A stretch of DNA of 64,000 bases from FEN-1350 sp964643355. GTDB taxonomy: Bacteria; Planctomycetota; Phycisphaerae; Sedimentisphaerales; Anaerohalosphaeraceae. The notes beneath the pieces are model-generated. The model was not told the origin of the DNA and searched no databases. It saw nothing but the letters and a program-made list of their open reading frames with translations. Made by a program: the position numbers and the translations under genes. Where the stretch lies: NCBI GenBank assembly GCA_964643355.1, contig CAZXPW010000013.1, positions 28,853 to 92,852 of the forward strand. The letters run 5' to 3'. This document shows, piece after piece, positions 17,328-25,701 of the stretch (its first letter is position 1; each line of letters begins with the position of its first letter).

Positions 17328-18164
17328 TTACCGGAGGGAATAATTGGGTTTCATCGTCAGCAAGCCCAGATTCGCCATTTCTTCGGGCAATTTTTCCCCC
17401 AGATTGGTCTTGACCACATAGGCCTCGCATCCTCCGCGAAACGCGGAGAAGATGTGGCTGGACTGATGCTGGGAGGTAATCATGATGATTTTGACCCCAT
17501 CCAATCCCTCGATTCCGCGCTGTCGTTCCAACAGGCGGATCGCCGACAGGGTTTCGTGTCCGTCCATATCGGGCATTTGGATATCGAGGGTCACGAGTTG
17601 ATAGGGCTTGCCGGTTTCAAAGGCCCGCTGAAACAACTCGTATCCCTCCTTGCCGTCGTTGGCAAAGTCGCACTCGCAGAATTGCTGGAGAATCATTTTC
17701 AACCGCTGGCGACATACGGGGTCGTCATCGATGACCAGAGTCTTGATTTTTCGAGGTTTGACAGGTTCAGATACGGGGGTCGAAACAGTATTTTGCCGAA
17801 TGCTTTCGATCGCATTTTCAATCCAGTCTTTGACCCGCAAGACCATGTCCGCCCGGTCGGACATGTTCGGAATTTCTTCGAAGGCCGATTCCGCTTCGTG
17901 ACACAGGGCATAGACATCCATCAGGCCGCTCATGCCGGAATCGCCCTTGATGGAATGCAGCACGCGGCGGATGATCGCGCAGTTGTTCTGGACGGACCGG
18001 CCTGATTCAAGGGCCAGGGCGGATTCCTCCAACTGACTGAGAAGCGAGGTGACGGAATCCACATAGGGTTCCCACAAATCCTCGATAATCGATTCTCGAT
18101 GGATTTGCCTTGGATCCGGAAGAGTCCCCTGCGTTCGCAGCGAGCTAAAATCCATTGATTCCAT
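17328..18164 (-). CDS. HPt-receiver two-domain signalling protein
   Basis: 278 residues. Residues 20-120 form a four-helix HPt domain with the phospho-histidine in RRVLHSIKGDSGMSGLMD. After a short linker, residues 135-265 are a receiver domain with VIDDDPVCRQRLKMIL, the aspartate in VTLDIQMPDMDG, and TSQ. The usual Lys-Pro is Lys-Thr here (VVKTNLGEKL), a mild deviation in the switch region. No DNA-binding or enzymatic output is attached. It probably acts as a phosphate relay or sink between CheA and other proteins. The start at 18164 is placed eight bases after GAGG; an ATG at 18170 is possible. Confidence 0.85.
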   Translation of the reverse strand: MESMDFSSLRTQGTLPDPRQIHRESIIEDLWEPYVDSVTSLLSQLEESALALESGRSVQNNCAIIRRVLHSIKGDSGMSGLMDVYALCHEAESAFEEIPNMSDRADMVLRVKDWIENAIESIRQNTVSTPVSEPVKPRKIKTLVIDDDPVCRQRLKMILQQFCECDFANDGKEGYELFQRAFETGKPYQLVTLDIQMPDMDGHETLSAIRLLERQRGIEGLDGVKIIMITSQHQSSHIFSAFRGGCEAYVVKTNLGEKLPEEMANLGLLTMKPNYSLR

Positions 18165-18191
18165 AGCCATATCCTCTGGTTCGAAGGGATC

Positions 18192-18674
18192 TCAGAGCGT
18201 TTTTTCCAAACCGATCGACCGAACCGTCACCGCCCCATCGGCCAGATTCAGATACATGTTTCGGGGGGAATGTCCGCCAACATCCTCGGCATCAATGAAC
18301 ATACCGTATTGCCAGAGGATTTTTCGGATGGACAGGTAATTTCGTTTGCCAATATCGAAACCCTTGGGCCCGGTATTCATGGTGGCTCCGCCGGCGATTT
18401 TGACATGGATCCGTTTGGCCAGGGCTCCCAGCGCAGTCATGGATGCGACCAGGCACTGCATCCCCGTATCGTCAAACATACAAGGGTACCGTTCGGCCTT
18501 GGGTTTGTCCAGCGTGGACGCCGGCAACTGGTAATGGAGCATCCCTCCCACTTTCGCCAGGGGGTCATACAGCGCCACGCCGATGCAGGAACCGAGGGAA
18601 TAGGTGGTCAGAACGGTATCGGGGTCATTGGAGACCTTGGCATCGGAGATATCGACGACGACTCGATTTTTCAC
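18192..18674 (-). CDS. cheD: Chemoreceptor glutamine deamidase CheD
   Basis: 160 residues. CheD deamidates glutamines in chemoreceptors and is a partner of CheC/CheX. The catalytic cysteine is in TTYSLGSCIGVALYDP, the histidine in GGMLHYQLPAS, and the conserved KIAGGATM and IGKRNYLSIRKIL segments follow. The gene starts with GTG at 18674 after AGAGGATC. It sits 11 bases before cheR's end in the operon order cheA-cheR-cheD. Its presence with several CheC/CheX-type proteins fits the CheC-CheD adaptation branch described in Bacillus and Thermotoga. Confidence 0.93.
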   Translation of the reverse strand: MKNRVVVDISDAKVSNDPDTVLTTYSLGSCIGVALYDPLAKVGGMLHYQLPASTLDKPKAERYPCMFDDTGMQCLVASMTALGALAKRIHVKIAGGATMNTGPKGFDIGKRNYLSIRKILWQYGMFIDAEDVGGHSPRNMYLNLADGAVTVRSIGLEKTL

Positions 18675-18685
18675 GATTGGATCCT

Positions 18686-19552
18686 CTATGCTTTACGATA
18701 AATCGTCGGCTGAACATACTGAAACTTGTGATCGATCCCCGTCAGGGATTCCGAATGGCCGGTGAACAAAATCCCCCCGGCGTCCAACAAATTCCAGAAT
18801 CGGTTGACCAGCTTCTGTTGGGTCGGTTTATCGAAATAGATCATGACATTGCGACAGAAGATAAAGTCCACCGGCGGACGGATGGGCCAGTCTTCCATCA
18901 GGTTCAAATGTCCGAACAACACCAGATCCCGGACCGAACGGGCCATTTCGTATTCCGTCTGTCCGTTGCGCCGGACGGGAACCAGGTATTTCTGCTTTTG
19001 TTGCGGCGTCAGCGGCTCCACGCGGCGGGCATCGTATCGGCCGGCTTTGGCCAGAGCCAGCACCTTGGTCGAGATGTCGGTTGCCAGGACCTTGACATCC
19101 CAGTGTCCCTGACCCTGGAGGGCATCCAGCAGCGTGATGGCGATGGTGTAGGGCTCTTCGCCGGACGAACAACCCGCGCTCCAGGCGCGGATCCGAAGTC
19201 GTCCGGATTCTTTTTTCCGGCGAATCAGACTGGGATAGAAGGTCTGGTAGAGAAAATCAAAATGCTGCGTTTCCCGAAAAAAACTGGTCAGATTGGTGCT
19301 GAGGGAATCGATCAGCGCAGTGAATTCGTTTCCGGTCGGGTCGTTGACGGCGTATTGGATATACTCCGAAAACGATCGAATATTCAGCGTCCGCAGCCGT
19401 TTGGCGAGGCGCGCCCGGACCAATTCCCGTTTCCCATCATGCAGATTGATTCCGCAATGCTGGTACACCAGATCGCTGACCAGTCGAAATTCATCTTCGC
19501 TGAGGACAAGATCGTCTAAAATCGATTCGAGCATCGACTTGTTTACCCCCAT
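18686..19552 (-). CDS. cheR: Chemotaxis protein methyltransferase CheR
   Basis: About 288 residues. It methylates receptor glutamates with S-adenosylmethionine. Landmarks: the N-terminal helical domain (FRLVSDLVYQHCGINLHDGKR), the NLTSFFRETQHFDFL motif, the SAM-binding motif WSAGCSSGEEPYTIAI and the FCRNVMIYFDKPTQ segment. The start is uncertain: ATG 19552 gives a normal N-terminus 15 bases after the cheA stop, while a GTG at 19579 would overlap cheA and an ATG at 19534 follows GGGGG. It precedes cheD. Confidence 0.94.
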   Translation of the reverse strand: MGVNKSMLESILDDLVLSEDEFRLVSDLVYQHCGINLHDGKRELVRARLAKRLRTLNIRSFSEYIQYAVNDPTGNEFTALIDSLSTNLTSFFRETQHFDFLYQTFYPSLIRRKKESGRLRIRAWSAGCSSGEEPYTIAITLLDALQGQGHWDVKVLATDISTKVLALAKAGRYDARRVEPLTPQQKQKYLVPVRRNGQTEYEMARSVRDLVLFGHLNLMEDWPIRPPVDFIFCRNVMIYFDKPTQQKLVNRFWNLLDAGGILFTGHSESLTGIDHKFQYVQPTIYRKA

Positions 19553-19566
19553 ATTGAAACCCAGGA

Positions 19567-21903
19567 TCAGGCATTGCACGCCATTTCCAAAAGACCCGGC
19601 ACATCCACGATCAAGCTGATTTTTCCATCGCCCATAATCGCTCCTCCCGAAATCCCCCGCACTTTTCCGATTCCCTCCCCGAGACTTTTGATCACAACCT
19701 GCTGCTGACCGAGAAGCTCATCAACCATCAGGCATCCGCGCTTCTGGTCCTCTTCGACGACAACCAGAGACGCCTCGGAGGGGACTTCGCTGTCGGGCTT
19801 GACGCCGAAGAGTTTGTACAATCGAACCATCGGGATCAAATCGCCCTGAACCAGGACCATTTCCGCGCGTTGCTGGACGGTGGAGATCTGATCCTTGGAG
19901 GGTCGCAGACAACTTTCGATATTTACAATGGGAATGATGTAACGAACCGGCCCGATACGCACAATCTGTCCTTCGATGATCGCCATCGTCAGGGGCAACC
20001 GGATGGTGAATGTCGAACCCTTCCCCAGCTCGGTGGCGATTTCGACTTTCCCGCGGAGGGCTTCGATGTTTTTCTTAACTACATCCATCCCCACACCCCG
20101 ACCGGACACTTCGGTGACTTTGGCCGCGGTGGACAGGCCGGCGGCGAAAATCAGCTTGTAGATTTCCGCGTCGCTGAGTTCCTGATCGGGGCCGACGACT
20201 TTCATATCCACGGCCTTTTTCAGGATCTTGTCCTTGTTGAGTCCGCGCCCATCGTCCTGGATTTCGATCACAATGCTTCCGGCCTGATGGAATGCCCGCA
20301 ACTGGATGTGACCGACGGGATCTTTTCCGGCGGCGGTTCGTTCGTCCGCCGATTCCAGCCCGTGATCCATGGCGTTTCGAATCATGTGGACCAGCGGATC
20401 GCCAATCTGATCGACGACGATCCGATCCAGTTCGGTTTCTTCGCCCTCGGTGGTGAATTTGACCTTTTTGCCGGTCTTCTGACTCAGATCGCGAACCAGT
20501 CGCGCCATCTTCTGAAAGACGCCCTGGATGGGAACCATCCGCATCATCATGGACAATTCCTGCAATTCGCGAACCAGTTTTCCCTGATGGCTGACTTTTC
20601 GGCACAAGGAATGATCCACCGCCAGAGCGGCGTTGGCTTCCTGAAGGACCATGGATTGCGAAATGACCAGTTCTCCGACCATGTTGACCAGATTATCGAG
20701 GCGAGAGGTGCTGACCTTGATCTTTTCGTCGGTCGCGGCGGTTTTGATCTTGCGATTCTCGCCTGAGCGTTCAGCCGATTCTTCCGGTTCGGCGGGTTTT
20801 TCATTTTCGGTATTGGCCGGTCGTTTGGGGGTCGAGGACATTTCCTCAGCCGACCCGGCACAAGTCGTCGTTTCGGATGTTCCCGCTTCAATCGGAGGGT
20901 TCAAAGACGCGGACGGCTCGGCGGATTGCGCCGCTGCCGGCGCGGCGGCCTGCTTGGGTCCATCGGCCGGCGAGGCGACGGGCGGATTGGTCCCCTTTTG
21001 ACCTTCGACGGCCGCTTTAAGATTATCCAGCAGTTTGGGCATATCCGGATTGAGGGCAATCGGATCGCCCGTTCCCATCGCCCCTTTGAGCCCTTCGACC
21101 ATGCCTTTGAGCAGGTCGATCGAGCCAAAGACCAGATCGAGATTCATCCCCGTCAAACTCAGATTGCCCTTGCGGGCCAAGTCCAACAGGTTTTCCGCGG
21201 CATGAGCCAATTTTCCAATCGGGGTTAAATTCAGAAATCCCGCCATTCCCTTGACGGTATGAAATCCGCGAAAGATCCGATTGATCGACTCGGCGTCCGA
21301 TGGATTGCCTTCCAGTTGCAGCAACGCGGCTTCCACCGATTCAATGTGTTCTGCGGCCTCCGTCACAAAATCCTTGACCAGATCCGCATCATCCAGATTG
21401 ATCACCCACAGATTGTCGTCGGATTGCGGTTTGGGTTCCTCCGGCGCGGCATCGGGTCCGGGTTGAGCCGGAGCGATTGCCTGTGAGGAAGCCTTTGAGG
21501 AAGACGCCGTCTTCGACGGCTCGGAGACGGGTTGGGGAGGTTGGGGCCCCGATCCGGGAAACGCCGCAGAAACTTGACCAGCAGCGACGCTTCGCGTGAT
21601 CTGTTCGTTCAGTTGCTGAAGAGCCACAATCGTATCCGAGACCTGCTCGAGCGTATGCTTGGCATCGCCGGATTCCTGGGCTCGTAACTGATCAATCAAC
21701 TGGCAAGCCGAGGCCGCAGCTCCGGTTGCTTCCTGTCGAACGGGATCCGGAAGCTGGGATAACCCTTGCACACATTGTTGAATCTCATCGAGCAGCTTGT
21801 GCAACCCGTCCATCTCCGACTGGTCCGATGGATTGACCATCATGACCGTCGTCGCCGCTTGTTGAACCAGGTTGCTGAGTTTGCCTGTACTTATGGGTTC
21901 CAT
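19567..21903 (-). CDS. cheA: Chemotaxis histidine kinase CheA
   Basis: 778 residues. An extra helical N-terminal region and a Pro/Ser/Ala linker (1-165) precede the HPt domain, whose phospho-histidine is His215 in GFHTVKGMAGFL. A second low-complexity linker (about 305-415) stands where a CheY-binding P2 domain would be. Then come the dimerisation domain (LDNLVNMVGELVISQS), the ATP domain (VHMIRNAMDHGLES, DDGRGLN, GRGVGMDVVKKNI) and a CheW-like C-terminus. ATG 21903 follows AGGAG and was chosen over a frame extending to 21975. No CheW is encoded in the window. A sigma-28-like promoter is just upstream. Confidence 0.96.
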   Translation of the reverse strand: MEPISTGKLSNLVQQAATTVMMVNPSDQSEMDGLHKLLDEIQQCVQGLSQLPDPVRQEATGAAASACQLIDQLRAQESGDAKHTLEQVSDTIVALQQLNEQITRSVAAGQVSAAFPGSGPQPPQPVSEPSKTASSSKASSQAIAPAQPGPDAAPEEPKPQSDDNLWVINLDDADLVKDFVTEAAEHIESVEAALLQLEGNPSDAESINRIFRGFHTVKGMAGFLNLTPIGKLAHAAENLLDLARKGNLSLTGMNLDLVFGSIDLLKGMVEGLKGAMGTGDPIALNPDMPKLLDNLKAAVEGQKGTNPPVASPADGPKQAAAPAAAQSAEPSASLNPPIEAGTSETTTCAGSAEEMSSTPKRPANTENEKPAEPEESAERSGENRKIKTAATDEKIKVSTSRLDNLVNMVGELVISQSMVLQEANAALAVDHSLCRKVSHQGKLVRELQELSMMMRMVPIQGVFQKMARLVRDLSQKTGKKVKFTTEGEETELDRIVVDQIGDPLVHMIRNAMDHGLESADERTAAGKDPVGHIQLRAFHQAGSIVIEIQDDGRGLNKDKILKKAVDMKVVGPDQELSDAEIYKLIFAAGLSTAAKVTEVSGRGVGMDVVKKNIEALRGKVEIATELGKGSTFTIRLPLTMAIIEGQIVRIGPVRYIIPIVNIESCLRPSKDQISTVQQRAEMVLVQGDLIPMVRLYKLFGVKPDSEVPSEASLVVVEEDQKRGCLMVDELLGQQQVVIKSLGEGIGKVRGISGGAIMGDGKISLIVDVPGLLEMACNA

Positions 21904-21961
21904 TTCCGACTCCTGGAAGATTCCGCGCGTCCGCAGAACCAAATCAAAACACCACCGACAG

Positions 21962-21988
21962 CTATCGCCATACATATCGGTTTCTTGG
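21962..21988 (-). promoter_or_regulatory. Sigma-28-like promoter of the chemotaxis operon
   Basis: On the minus strand CCAAGAAA (21988-21981), an 11-base spacer and GGCGATAG (21969-21962). The pattern AGAAA-N11-three bases-GATA recurs before both flagellin genes and before the gene at 28553. Leader to the cheA ATG is about 50 bases. Confidence 0.55.
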
Positions 21989-22135
21989 GCAGAGGGATTA
22001 ATCAGGAACCGGAAAAAAGGGATGTGATCCGGAAATCGGCGATTGCTTGTGACTGTCCGATAAGCCGAGCGAGATCCGGATCACACACTAAACTCGTATC
22101 GGCTAACCGGCTTGGGAAGGACTGGGAGAAATGAA

Positions 22136-22164
22136 ACCGGCCGCCTTGGAGTAAGACGGCCGGT
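22136..22164 (-). terminator. Hairpin terminator after fliS of the first pair
   Basis: ACCGGCCG (22136-22143) pairs with CGGCCGGT (22157-22164). Read on the minus strand it is followed by TTTCATTT, a modest U-rich tail. It separates the flagellin-fliS unit from the cheA promoter about 150 bases further on. Confidence 0.55.
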
Positions 22165-22216
22165 CAGTTTTCATACACCTACGGATTCGGAGACGGGATC
22201 TCCATCGGATAAATCG

Positions 22217-22576
22217 CTAAGTCGTGATGGTTTTCCAGCTTTGATTGAGGGTTTCGAGTATCCGAATTACATCTTGGATCATATCCGGATCATTTTTGAT
22301 ATTGGCCTGTGTGAGGTGGCGATTCATAAAGTTATATAAAGACCGAAGATTGGAGGCGATCTCACCACCGTTATCCATATCCAAAACCGTGTTCAGTTCA
22401 AGAATGATATCCTGGGCTTTGCGGATGTTGCGACCCTTGGCCTGAAAATCGGCCGCCTGGATATTGACCACCGCCTGACGGAGAAACTTGATCGCTCCCT
22501 CGTACAGGAGAACGATCAATCGGCCGCGATTTTGCGTGGTGACGGCCGTTTGTTGATAGAGATTTGCTACATTCAT
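22217..22576 (-). CDS. fliS: Flagellin export chaperone FliS (copy 1)
   Basis: 119 residues, normal for FliS, which binds the C-terminal region of cytoplasmic flagellin and prevents premature assembly. It starts MNVANLYQQTAVTTQ and contains RGRLIVLLYEGAIKFLRQA and LRSLYNFMNRHLTQANI, as in the family. A strong GGAGGAACCTT ribosome site precedes the ATG. The gene lies 180 bases after its flagellin gene with a hairpin in between. It is similar to the second fliS at 23935, with the same gene order, implying duplication of the pair. Confidence 0.93.
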   Translation of the reverse strand: MNVANLYQQTAVTTQNRGRLIVLLYEGAIKFLRQAVVNIQAADFQAKGRNIRKAQDIILELNTVLDMDNGGEIASNLRSLYNFMNRHLTQANIKNDPDMIQDVIRILETLNQSWKTITT

Positions 22577-22676
22577 AAGGTTCCTCCTGAACCCAGCGCC
22601 GATTGATTGAGGATCCTTCCCGGTTCAGTTACCCGCTGTAACCCCCGGCGGTCAAATCGAATGGATTGCGAAGATC

Positions 22677-22706
22677 GGGGGATGACCACAGAACGCGGTC
22701 ATCCCC
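22677..22706 (-). promoter_or_regulatory. Hairpin between flagellin copy 1 and fliS copy 1
   Basis: GGGGATGACC (22677-22686) pairs perfectly with GGTCATCCCC (22697-22706) around a nine-base loop. No U-run follows on the minus strand, so it may limit read-through or protect the flagellin mRNA 3' end instead of terminating fully. Confidence 0.55.
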
Positions 22707-22756
22707 CGGGAAATTCCATTCCGTTATGCGCGGATGCTACGGCCTCTGCGGGGAGA

Positions 22757-23572
22757 TCATCCCAACAGTCTCAGGGCCATCTGCGGCATACCATTGGCCT
22801 GAGACAGCATCGCCACGCCGGCCTGTGACAGCACCTGGTTACGAGTCAGGAAGGCCATTTCCGTCGCCACATCCACATCCGAAATACGGGACTCGGACGC
22901 CATCATGTTTTCGGCCTGAATGTTGAGCACCGAATAGGTGGCTTGGAGACGGTTCATCATATAACCCATGCTTGCCCGGGCACTATCTTTTCGGGTGATC
23001 GCCGTGCCCACCGCTTCCAATGCCGTCTGAGCATTGGCGGCCGTGGTCAGGTCGGTCGAACCGATACCCAGGGCCGAACTGGTTACATTCACCGAGTTGA
23101 TCGAGATGCTGGATCCCACGCCGAAGTGAATCACGGCGGCGTTGGTGGAAGCGGCACTGTCGAGCATGTGAATGCTGTTAAACTTGGTGTCGCCGGAAAT
23201 ACGGGTGATTTCCGACATCAATTGCTGATACTCGTTGTTCATAATGGAACGCTGGCCGGACGAATACGATCCCGTCGAGGCCTGTTCCGCCAGTTCCTTC
23301 ATACGAACCAGCAACTGGTCGATGGTGGACATGGCCCCTTCCATCGTCTGCAGCATGCTGATGCCGTCTGAAGCGTTTCGGGCGCCCTGTCGGAGCACCG
23401 CGATGTCGGCCCGCATCAACTCGCGAACCGCCAATCCCGCCGCATCGTCCTTGGCACTGTTAATTCGCAGACCCGACGACAGCCGTTCAATCGACTGGGA
23501 CAGCGAATCATAGCTCAGACCCAAGTGCCGAGCAGCATTTTCCGCCATAAGGTTGTTCTTGATTACTAACAT
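22757..23572 (-). CDS. fliC: Flagellin (copy 1)
   Basis: 271 residues, a short flagellin made mainly of the conserved D0/D1 helices with a small central part. The N-terminus has LSQSIERLSSGLRINSAKDDAAGLAVRELMRADI and the C-terminus ESRISDVDVATEMAFLTRNQVLSQAGVAMLSQAN, the parts that pack into the filament core and bind FliS. No outer D2/D3 domain is present. AAGGAGTTAGGAA precedes the ATG. The protein is clearly homologous to the second flagellin at 24403, but the central region differs. Confidence 0.96.
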   Translation of the reverse strand: MLVIKNNLMAENAARHLGLSYDSLSQSIERLSSGLRINSAKDDAAGLAVRELMRADIAVLRQGARNASDGISMLQTMEGAMSTIDQLLVRMKELAEQASTGSYSSGQRSIMNNEYQQLMSEITRISGDTKFNSIHMLDSAASTNAAVIHFGVGSSISINSVNVTSSALGIGSTDLTTAANAQTALEAVGTAITRKDSARASMGYMMNRLQATYSVLNIQAENMMASESRISDVDVATEMAFLTRNQVLSQAGVAMLSQANGMPQMALRLLG

Positions 23573-23681
23573 TTCCTAACTCCTTAACCAATGGTCAATT
23601 GCCCCTGTCAGGACCTTTTCCCTGATTTCCGATACACTGCCGTAGCGAAGCGGGACAGCCATTCCCCGCTACTAACGGGAT

Positions 23682-23708
23682 TTATCGCAGAATTCAGGGG
23701 TTTCTAAA
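23682..23708 (-). promoter_or_regulatory. Sigma-28-like promoter of flagellin copy 1
   Basis: Minus strand TTTAGAAA (23708-23701), 11 bases, TGCGATAA (23689-23682). The second box matches six of eight positions of the enterobacterial GCCGATAA consensus. The flagellin ATG is about 110 bases downstream. Confidence 0.6.
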
Positions 23709-23934
23709 GGAGTGAAAATGGGTAAAATGGAGATTTTAGCCGAAGGACCGATAGTGTTGAAACTTGTCGAATTGAAAGGTGGAACTTTGAACAGAAAGAT
23801 TTTTTATCCAAAACAGAATTTTTTTTGCCGGAGCGCGGCAAAAGTTCCAAAATCTTCGGAATCCACCTGATCGATTCGGCTCTTCCTTGTCCTGCTCAGC
23901 CAGAACCGGCGGAAATCGAATTGCCGTTATGGGA
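23709..23934. other. AT-rich spacer between the two flagellin-fliS pairs
   Basis: No protein-like frame. It holds a small hairpin TTTTGCCG (23823-23830) with CGGCAAAA (23836-23843) next to a T-run at 23819-23826. On the minus strand the run lies after the stem as A residues, so it is not a standard terminator for fliS copy 2. Confidence 0.45.
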
Positions 23935-24297
23935 CTACGCGGTCACAATCGCTTTCCATCCACTCAGCAATTCATTCAATATCGAAATGGCCTGGCGAAG
24001 TCCCTGCGGATTGTTTTGCACATTGGAACGATTCAGATGCAGATTCAAGAAATTGTACAGGGCACGGAGATTCTGGGCCAGTGATCCTCCGGCCTCCATA
24101 TTCAAAACGGTGTTCAACTCAAGGAGAATATCCTGGGCCCGAGAGACATAGTGATTCTTTCGAGCATAATCCCGCGTTTCCATGGCTGCCAACGCCTGAC
24201 GAAGAAACCGGATGGCGCCTTCGTACAATAGAATGATCAGGCGTCCGCGACTTTGGGTGGTAATGGCCTGTTCCTCATATTGGGCGATTGCGTTCAT
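23935..24297 (-). CDS. fliS2: Flagellin export chaperone FliS (copy 2)
   Basis: 120 residues, FliS family: MNAIAQYEEQAITTQ, RGRLIILLYEGAIRFLRQAL, LRALYNFLNLHLNRSN. It follows its flagellin gene by 105 bases, with a 13-base-pair hairpin between them. The ATG has GGGAGGATCTC upstream. Each of the two FliS proteins is linked to its own flagellin, so chaperone specificity for each filament protein is possible, although this is inference. FliS domains of both copies retain the helix positions that contact flagellin in known structures. Confidence 0.92.
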   Translation of the reverse strand: MNAIAQYEEQAITTQSRGRLIILLYEGAIRFLRQALAAMETRDYARKNHYVSRAQDILLELNTVLNMEAGGSLAQNLRALYNFLNLHLNRSNVQNNPQGLRQAISILNELLSGWKAIVTA

Positions 24298-24348
24298 GAG
24301 ATCCTCCCGGAATCAAGACCTTCGGTTTTTGTCTTCCGGTTACGGCTC

Positions 24349-24378
24349 GGGTGACTGCCCCAAGCGGGGCAGTCACCC
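24349..24378 (-). promoter_or_regulatory. Strong hairpin between flagellin copy 2 and fliS copy 2
   Basis: GGGTGACTGCCCC (24349-24361) pairs perfectly with GGGGCAGTCACCC (24366-24378) around the tetraloop AAGC. No U-run follows on the minus strand. It occupies the same place as the hairpin in the other pair but has a different sequence. Confidence 0.65.
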
Positions 24379-24402
24379 TTTCAGATGGTAAGAAGCTTGG
24401 AA

Positions 24403-25221
24403 TTAGACCCGTAACAGATTCAGGGCCATTTGCGGCATACTGTTGGCCTGACCCAGCATGGCGATACCGGCCTGGGCCAAGACCTGGTTTCGAGTCAATT
24501 TGGCCATTTCCGTCGCCACATCAACATCGGAGATTCGGGATTCGGATGCCATGAGGTTTTCGGCCTGAATATTCAACACATCGGTGGTGCTCAACAACCG
24601 GTTCATCATATACCCAAAACTGGCACGGGCACTGTCTTTGGCTTCGATGGCCGTGGTCACCAATGCCAGAGCGGCAATCGCATTGGCCCCATCTGCACCG
24701 CTGATCCGCGCAGCACCCAGCCCGAGGGCCGAGGTTGTGACATCGACGGAACTGATGATAATCTGGGATCCGACTCCAAAATGGATCGTATTGGTCCCGG
24801 TGGCGCTGTTGAGCATGTTGATGCTGTTAAAGGTGGTGGTGGTCGCGATTCGGTCCACTTCCGCCGCCATCTGCTGGAATTCATTGTTCATGATGTCGCG
24901 CTGTTTCTGCGAGTAGGAACCGGTCGCGGCTTGTTCGGCCAGTTCCTTCATACGGACAAGAAGGTTATCGATGGAGGCCATCGCCCCTTCCATGGTTTGC
25001 AGGAGACTGACGCCATCCTGGGCGTTTCGAGCCCCCTGCCGAAGCACGGCCACTTCGGCTCGCATCAATTCGCGAACCGCCAAACCGGCCGCGTCATCCT
25101 TGGCGCTGTTGATCCGCAGGCCGGAAGACAACCGTTCCACCGACTGAGCCAGGGCGTCATAACTTCGGCCCAGGTGCCGCGCCGCATTGTCCGCCATAAT
25201 GTTGTTCTTGATTGCTAACAT
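24403..25221 (-). CDS. fliC2: Flagellin (copy 2)
   Basis: 272 residues, a minimal flagellin with conserved ends: LAQSVERLSSGLRINSAKDDAAGLAVRELMRAEV at the N-terminal side and ESRISDVDVATEMAKLTRNQVLAQAGIAMLGQAN near the C-terminus. The middle (about 120-190) diverges from copy 1. AAGGAGATGAATCG precedes the ATG. It has the best sigma-28-like promoter of the window. Two different flagellins can co-assemble or occupy different filament zones in other bacteria; which applies here is unknown. Confidence 0.96.
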   Translation of the reverse strand: MLAIKNNIMADNAARHLGRSYDALAQSVERLSSGLRINSAKDDAAGLAVRELMRAEVAVLRQGARNAQDGVSLLQTMEGAMASIDNLLVRMKELAEQAATGSYSQKQRDIMNNEFQQMAAEVDRIATTTTFNSINMLNSATGTNTIHFGVGSQIIISSVDVTTSALGLGAARISGADGANAIAALALVTTAIEAKDSARASFGYMMNRLLSTTDVLNIQAENLMASESRISDVDVATEMAKLTRNQVLAQAGIAMLGQANSMPQMALNLLRV

Positions 25222-25317
25222 CGATTCATCTCCTTACCAACTTCGTTTTGAGCCTGACTGCCGTCATCGCATTTACAATCCGATAATCCGATCCATTACT
25301 GGTTTTATCGAAATACA

Positions 25318-25344
25318 TTATCGGATGAATTTTTGATTTCTTTA
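25318..25344 (-). promoter_or_regulatory. Sigma-28-type promoter of flagellin copy 2
   Basis: Minus strand TAAAGAAA (25344-25337), 11 bases, TCCGATAA (25325-25318), against the enterobacterial TAAAGTTT-N11-GCCGATAA: six of eight and seven of eight matches. Leader to the ATG is about 95 bases. Confidence 0.7.
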
Positions 25345-25701
25345 GTTCCTTCTGATCTCTTTCTTCGGGTTTTCTTTTTCGGGAAATTGAATTGGGGAAT
25401 AAGGTCGCCATTTATTATCGGAAACAAGGCGCCAACCTTGAGCGAATTATCGGGCTTTGACGATGAACCGTCAGACCTCCTATTGAAAACCTTTGTTTTT
25501 TCGCCCAAAAACGGGGTTTTTCGAAATACGCCGTCCGAAAAAAATATGACTCTTTTCAAAGGAACCGCCGGCTTATAGGACAAAATCGCCCGAAATAATC
25601 CGTCGGCGATTCGATGATCCAATTGATGAACCAGGCAACTATTGCCGATACTGTATCAGTGGGGTCAAGAATTAAAACCAGATTTTAATGGAATGGATAC
25701 G
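25345..25701. other. AT-rich intergenic region upstream of flagellin copy 2
   Basis: About 350 bases without a convincing gene. Frames present on both strands have biased, low-complexity translations. CCGATAA-like words recur (25408-25413 and 25447-25452 on the minus strand), but they lack the AGAAA box at the proper distance, so I do not call further promoters. Confidence 0.45.

Noticed and set aside
23821..23843. Hairpin with a T-run as terminator of fliS copy 2
   Set aside because: The T-run is on the wrong side for minus-strand transcription, so it is not a standard terminator for that gene.
25305..25622. 105-codon minus and 81-codon plus frames in the flagellin upstream region
   Set aside because: Low-complexity translations in AT-rich DNA and an overlap with a good sigma-28-type promoter.
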